A DNA stretch of 64,000 bases from Branchinecta lynchi (lineage: Eukaryota; Arthropoda; Branchiopoda; Anostraca; Branchinectidae): the NCBI GenBank assembly GCA_023053575.1, contig JAKZAP010000014.1:13046938-13110937 (forward strand), read 5' to 3'. Below, one piece after another: positions 62,481-64,000 of this stretch. Made by a program: the position numbers and the translations under genes. Every line of letters starts with the position of its first letter. The stretch's first letter is position 1. The notes beneath the pieces were generated by a model that was not told the origin of the DNA, made no database searches, and worked only from the letters and a program-made list of their open reading frames with translations.

Positions 62481-63820
62481 TAGTTTGAATTTCGAGAATT
62501 CGACTAAGGAAAAACAGAATTGGTGAAAAGGGAAAAAACAAGAGAACTGGGAGGGTAAGCCTACTTGGGATTGTCAAAATTGTCTTTCGGCAACTCAGGT
62601 AATGTTCGGCCGCGTTCGATTCCTCATTAACCGTGTTTATCCACTGCCTGGAGGAATTAAACGCAGCTTAAATTCACACGTTTTCCGCCATAGGAAACAT
62701 AGTCTAGAAAAAATATAAAAATCCAAACCATATAGTAGAATTTCGAATGTATCAGTAGCATATATCTGTATTGTATGGTACCAAAGAAAATGCAGTCCTT
62801 TCCCATGTAAAATATCCCCCTCTCCCCCCCCCCCCCCCGATTGGAACCCCTGCCTGGAGTTGCAATTTCAGAGAGGATTCGACTTAGGGACCATTAACCA
62901 GTTTTTATCGTGAACCTTGGTTTACTTACATGCATAATGAAAGCAGTAGAGGATATATACACCTTTGTCTGTTCCCCACTAATGTTAGCTAAAACTACGT
63001 AGATTTCTGAAAATTTAGTAAAAGAATAGACAGAAACTTCCGAAACTTCGAATCCCACACACTTTTTAATAACAGTCAGGTCAAGATTTGTTTTCCTGTT
63101 CGTACTTTAGGTCTGTCATTCCGCTCAAACTTGGGGGAGGGAAGAGTCAAAATCAACTTCTTGGTTAGAACGCAGAGCAAATTTGAGCTTTTGATGATAG
63201 TGTTACTTTCCTTAAGTCTGCCATTCCACTGGTAGGAAGGGGAGTTCCCTAAATCGCGTGATACGCATACATCTGGGAATGTAAGTGATCTGAATCCGAT
63301 GAAACTTTAAGCCCCTCAAAGCGCGCATCTTAACCACAAAATGCAAAGAATACCCAAAATGATAATCCAAATGTCATGATCCCCCATGATCGTTTTGGCA
63401 AAGAGTTTACTTGCAAAGGAATTTCTATCTGTGTTAAAAGTACGTATTGACACCAGACAGTTTGCATATTACTATGTAATCCCTTATTTGAGAAATAAGA
63501 ACAATTATAACGAAAAGACATTTCTAAAATTTGGTTGAGCGCTCCATGCGATCCGGCTGTGCTTTATCTGAGACGGCTTTTAGAAGACGAGAGTCATTCT
63601 TTACTTTGCCACACATGAAAAACTACTATACCGATACAAAATTTTGTTAATCCTCTTTGTTATATTATTTTAACTAAGATATAAGGGATTATACATGTAA
63701 CATGTCAGGTGTCAGCCAATATGTACTTTAAAGTTGACGTTTCACATGAGCAGTGCCAACATTTTTTCTTTTAATTCGAAAAGGACTATTTTTGTAAGGT
63801 TACATGTCCTGACGTCCAAC
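62481..63820. other. Sequence without recognised gene
   Basis: 63300-63420 ('gcgcatcttaaccacaaa', 'catgatcccccatgatcg') is weakly similar to 27820-27975 inside the hAT-like element. A C tract lies near 62824. Confidence 0.35.
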
Positions 63821-63824
63821 TACA

Positions 63825-64000
63825 GGTCGAGGCAGGGCTCGGTCACTTTGGTGGCAGTCGAAGTGGGTGGGGAAGGGGGGATCTCTGAAATCCTGTGATA
63901 AACTTACGGTGGAAATACCTGGACGCAACTAGGCCGACAAGACTCGCATTTGCTTCGGGGATTGGGGGGGGGGGGCGTGGTAAGAGCCATAAGGAAACGA
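63825..64000. repeat. Diverged satellite-like unit
   Basis: 'gggtggggaaggggggatct' and 'cctgtgataaacttacggtg' resemble the 1-1700 satellite; the unit is cut by the window end. Confidence 0.4.

Overview
This window is eukaryotic nuclear DNA from an animal, most likely an invertebrate. Two multi-exon genes with clean GT-AG introns can be assembled by hand on the minus strand. They sit in long, repeat-packed non-coding DNA. Most ORFs of 60-100 codons here are chance frames inside repeats. The species cannot be fixed from the sequence.

Gene 1 (minus strand, 37967 down to 7991) is a complete six-exon homologue of MRTO4/Mrt4, the P0-like 60S ribosome assembly factor. All exon phases agree and give 243 aa. 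Its fourth intron is about 18 kb and carries most of the large transposons. Gene 2 (minus strand, 59870 down to 46295) is the last five exons of a Pro/Gln/Tyr-rich regulatory protein. It ends in an LxxLL box and fits the C-terminal part of a p160/SRC nuclear receptor coactivator (NCOA/taiman). Its 5' exons lie beyond position 64000. The two genes are head-to-tail, with about 8.3 kb of repeats between them.

Mobile elements by region: 0-4.4 kb holds a ~430 bp satellite-like repeat, dispersed repeats and a MITE. At 5.9-7.7 kb a CR1/jockey-type LINE fragment is nested in a MITE, with a 7 bp target duplication. 11.1-12.8 kb is a block of four different MITEs. 15.3-19.6 kb is an apparently full-length 4.3 kb LINE whose ORF1, endonuclease and reverse transcriptase are all in one frame, separated only by two stop codons; an empty copy of its target lies at 21.2-22.1 kb. 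23-26 kb is a dispersed repeat (called D here). 26.2-28.7 kb is a 2.5 kb non-autonomous hAT-like element. 29-46 kb and 48-62 kb contain many short inverted-repeat elements, most in two or more copies. A reverse transcriptase pseudogene lies at 46.8-47.5 kb, and a tRNA-Thr-like sequence at 60.17 kb.

Repeat names (A, B, C, D, G, H, I, K, L, M, P, Q, R, S) are local labels for families found by comparing the window with itself. No database was searched. Homology calls rest on recognised motifs, splice-site logic and reading-frame consistency.
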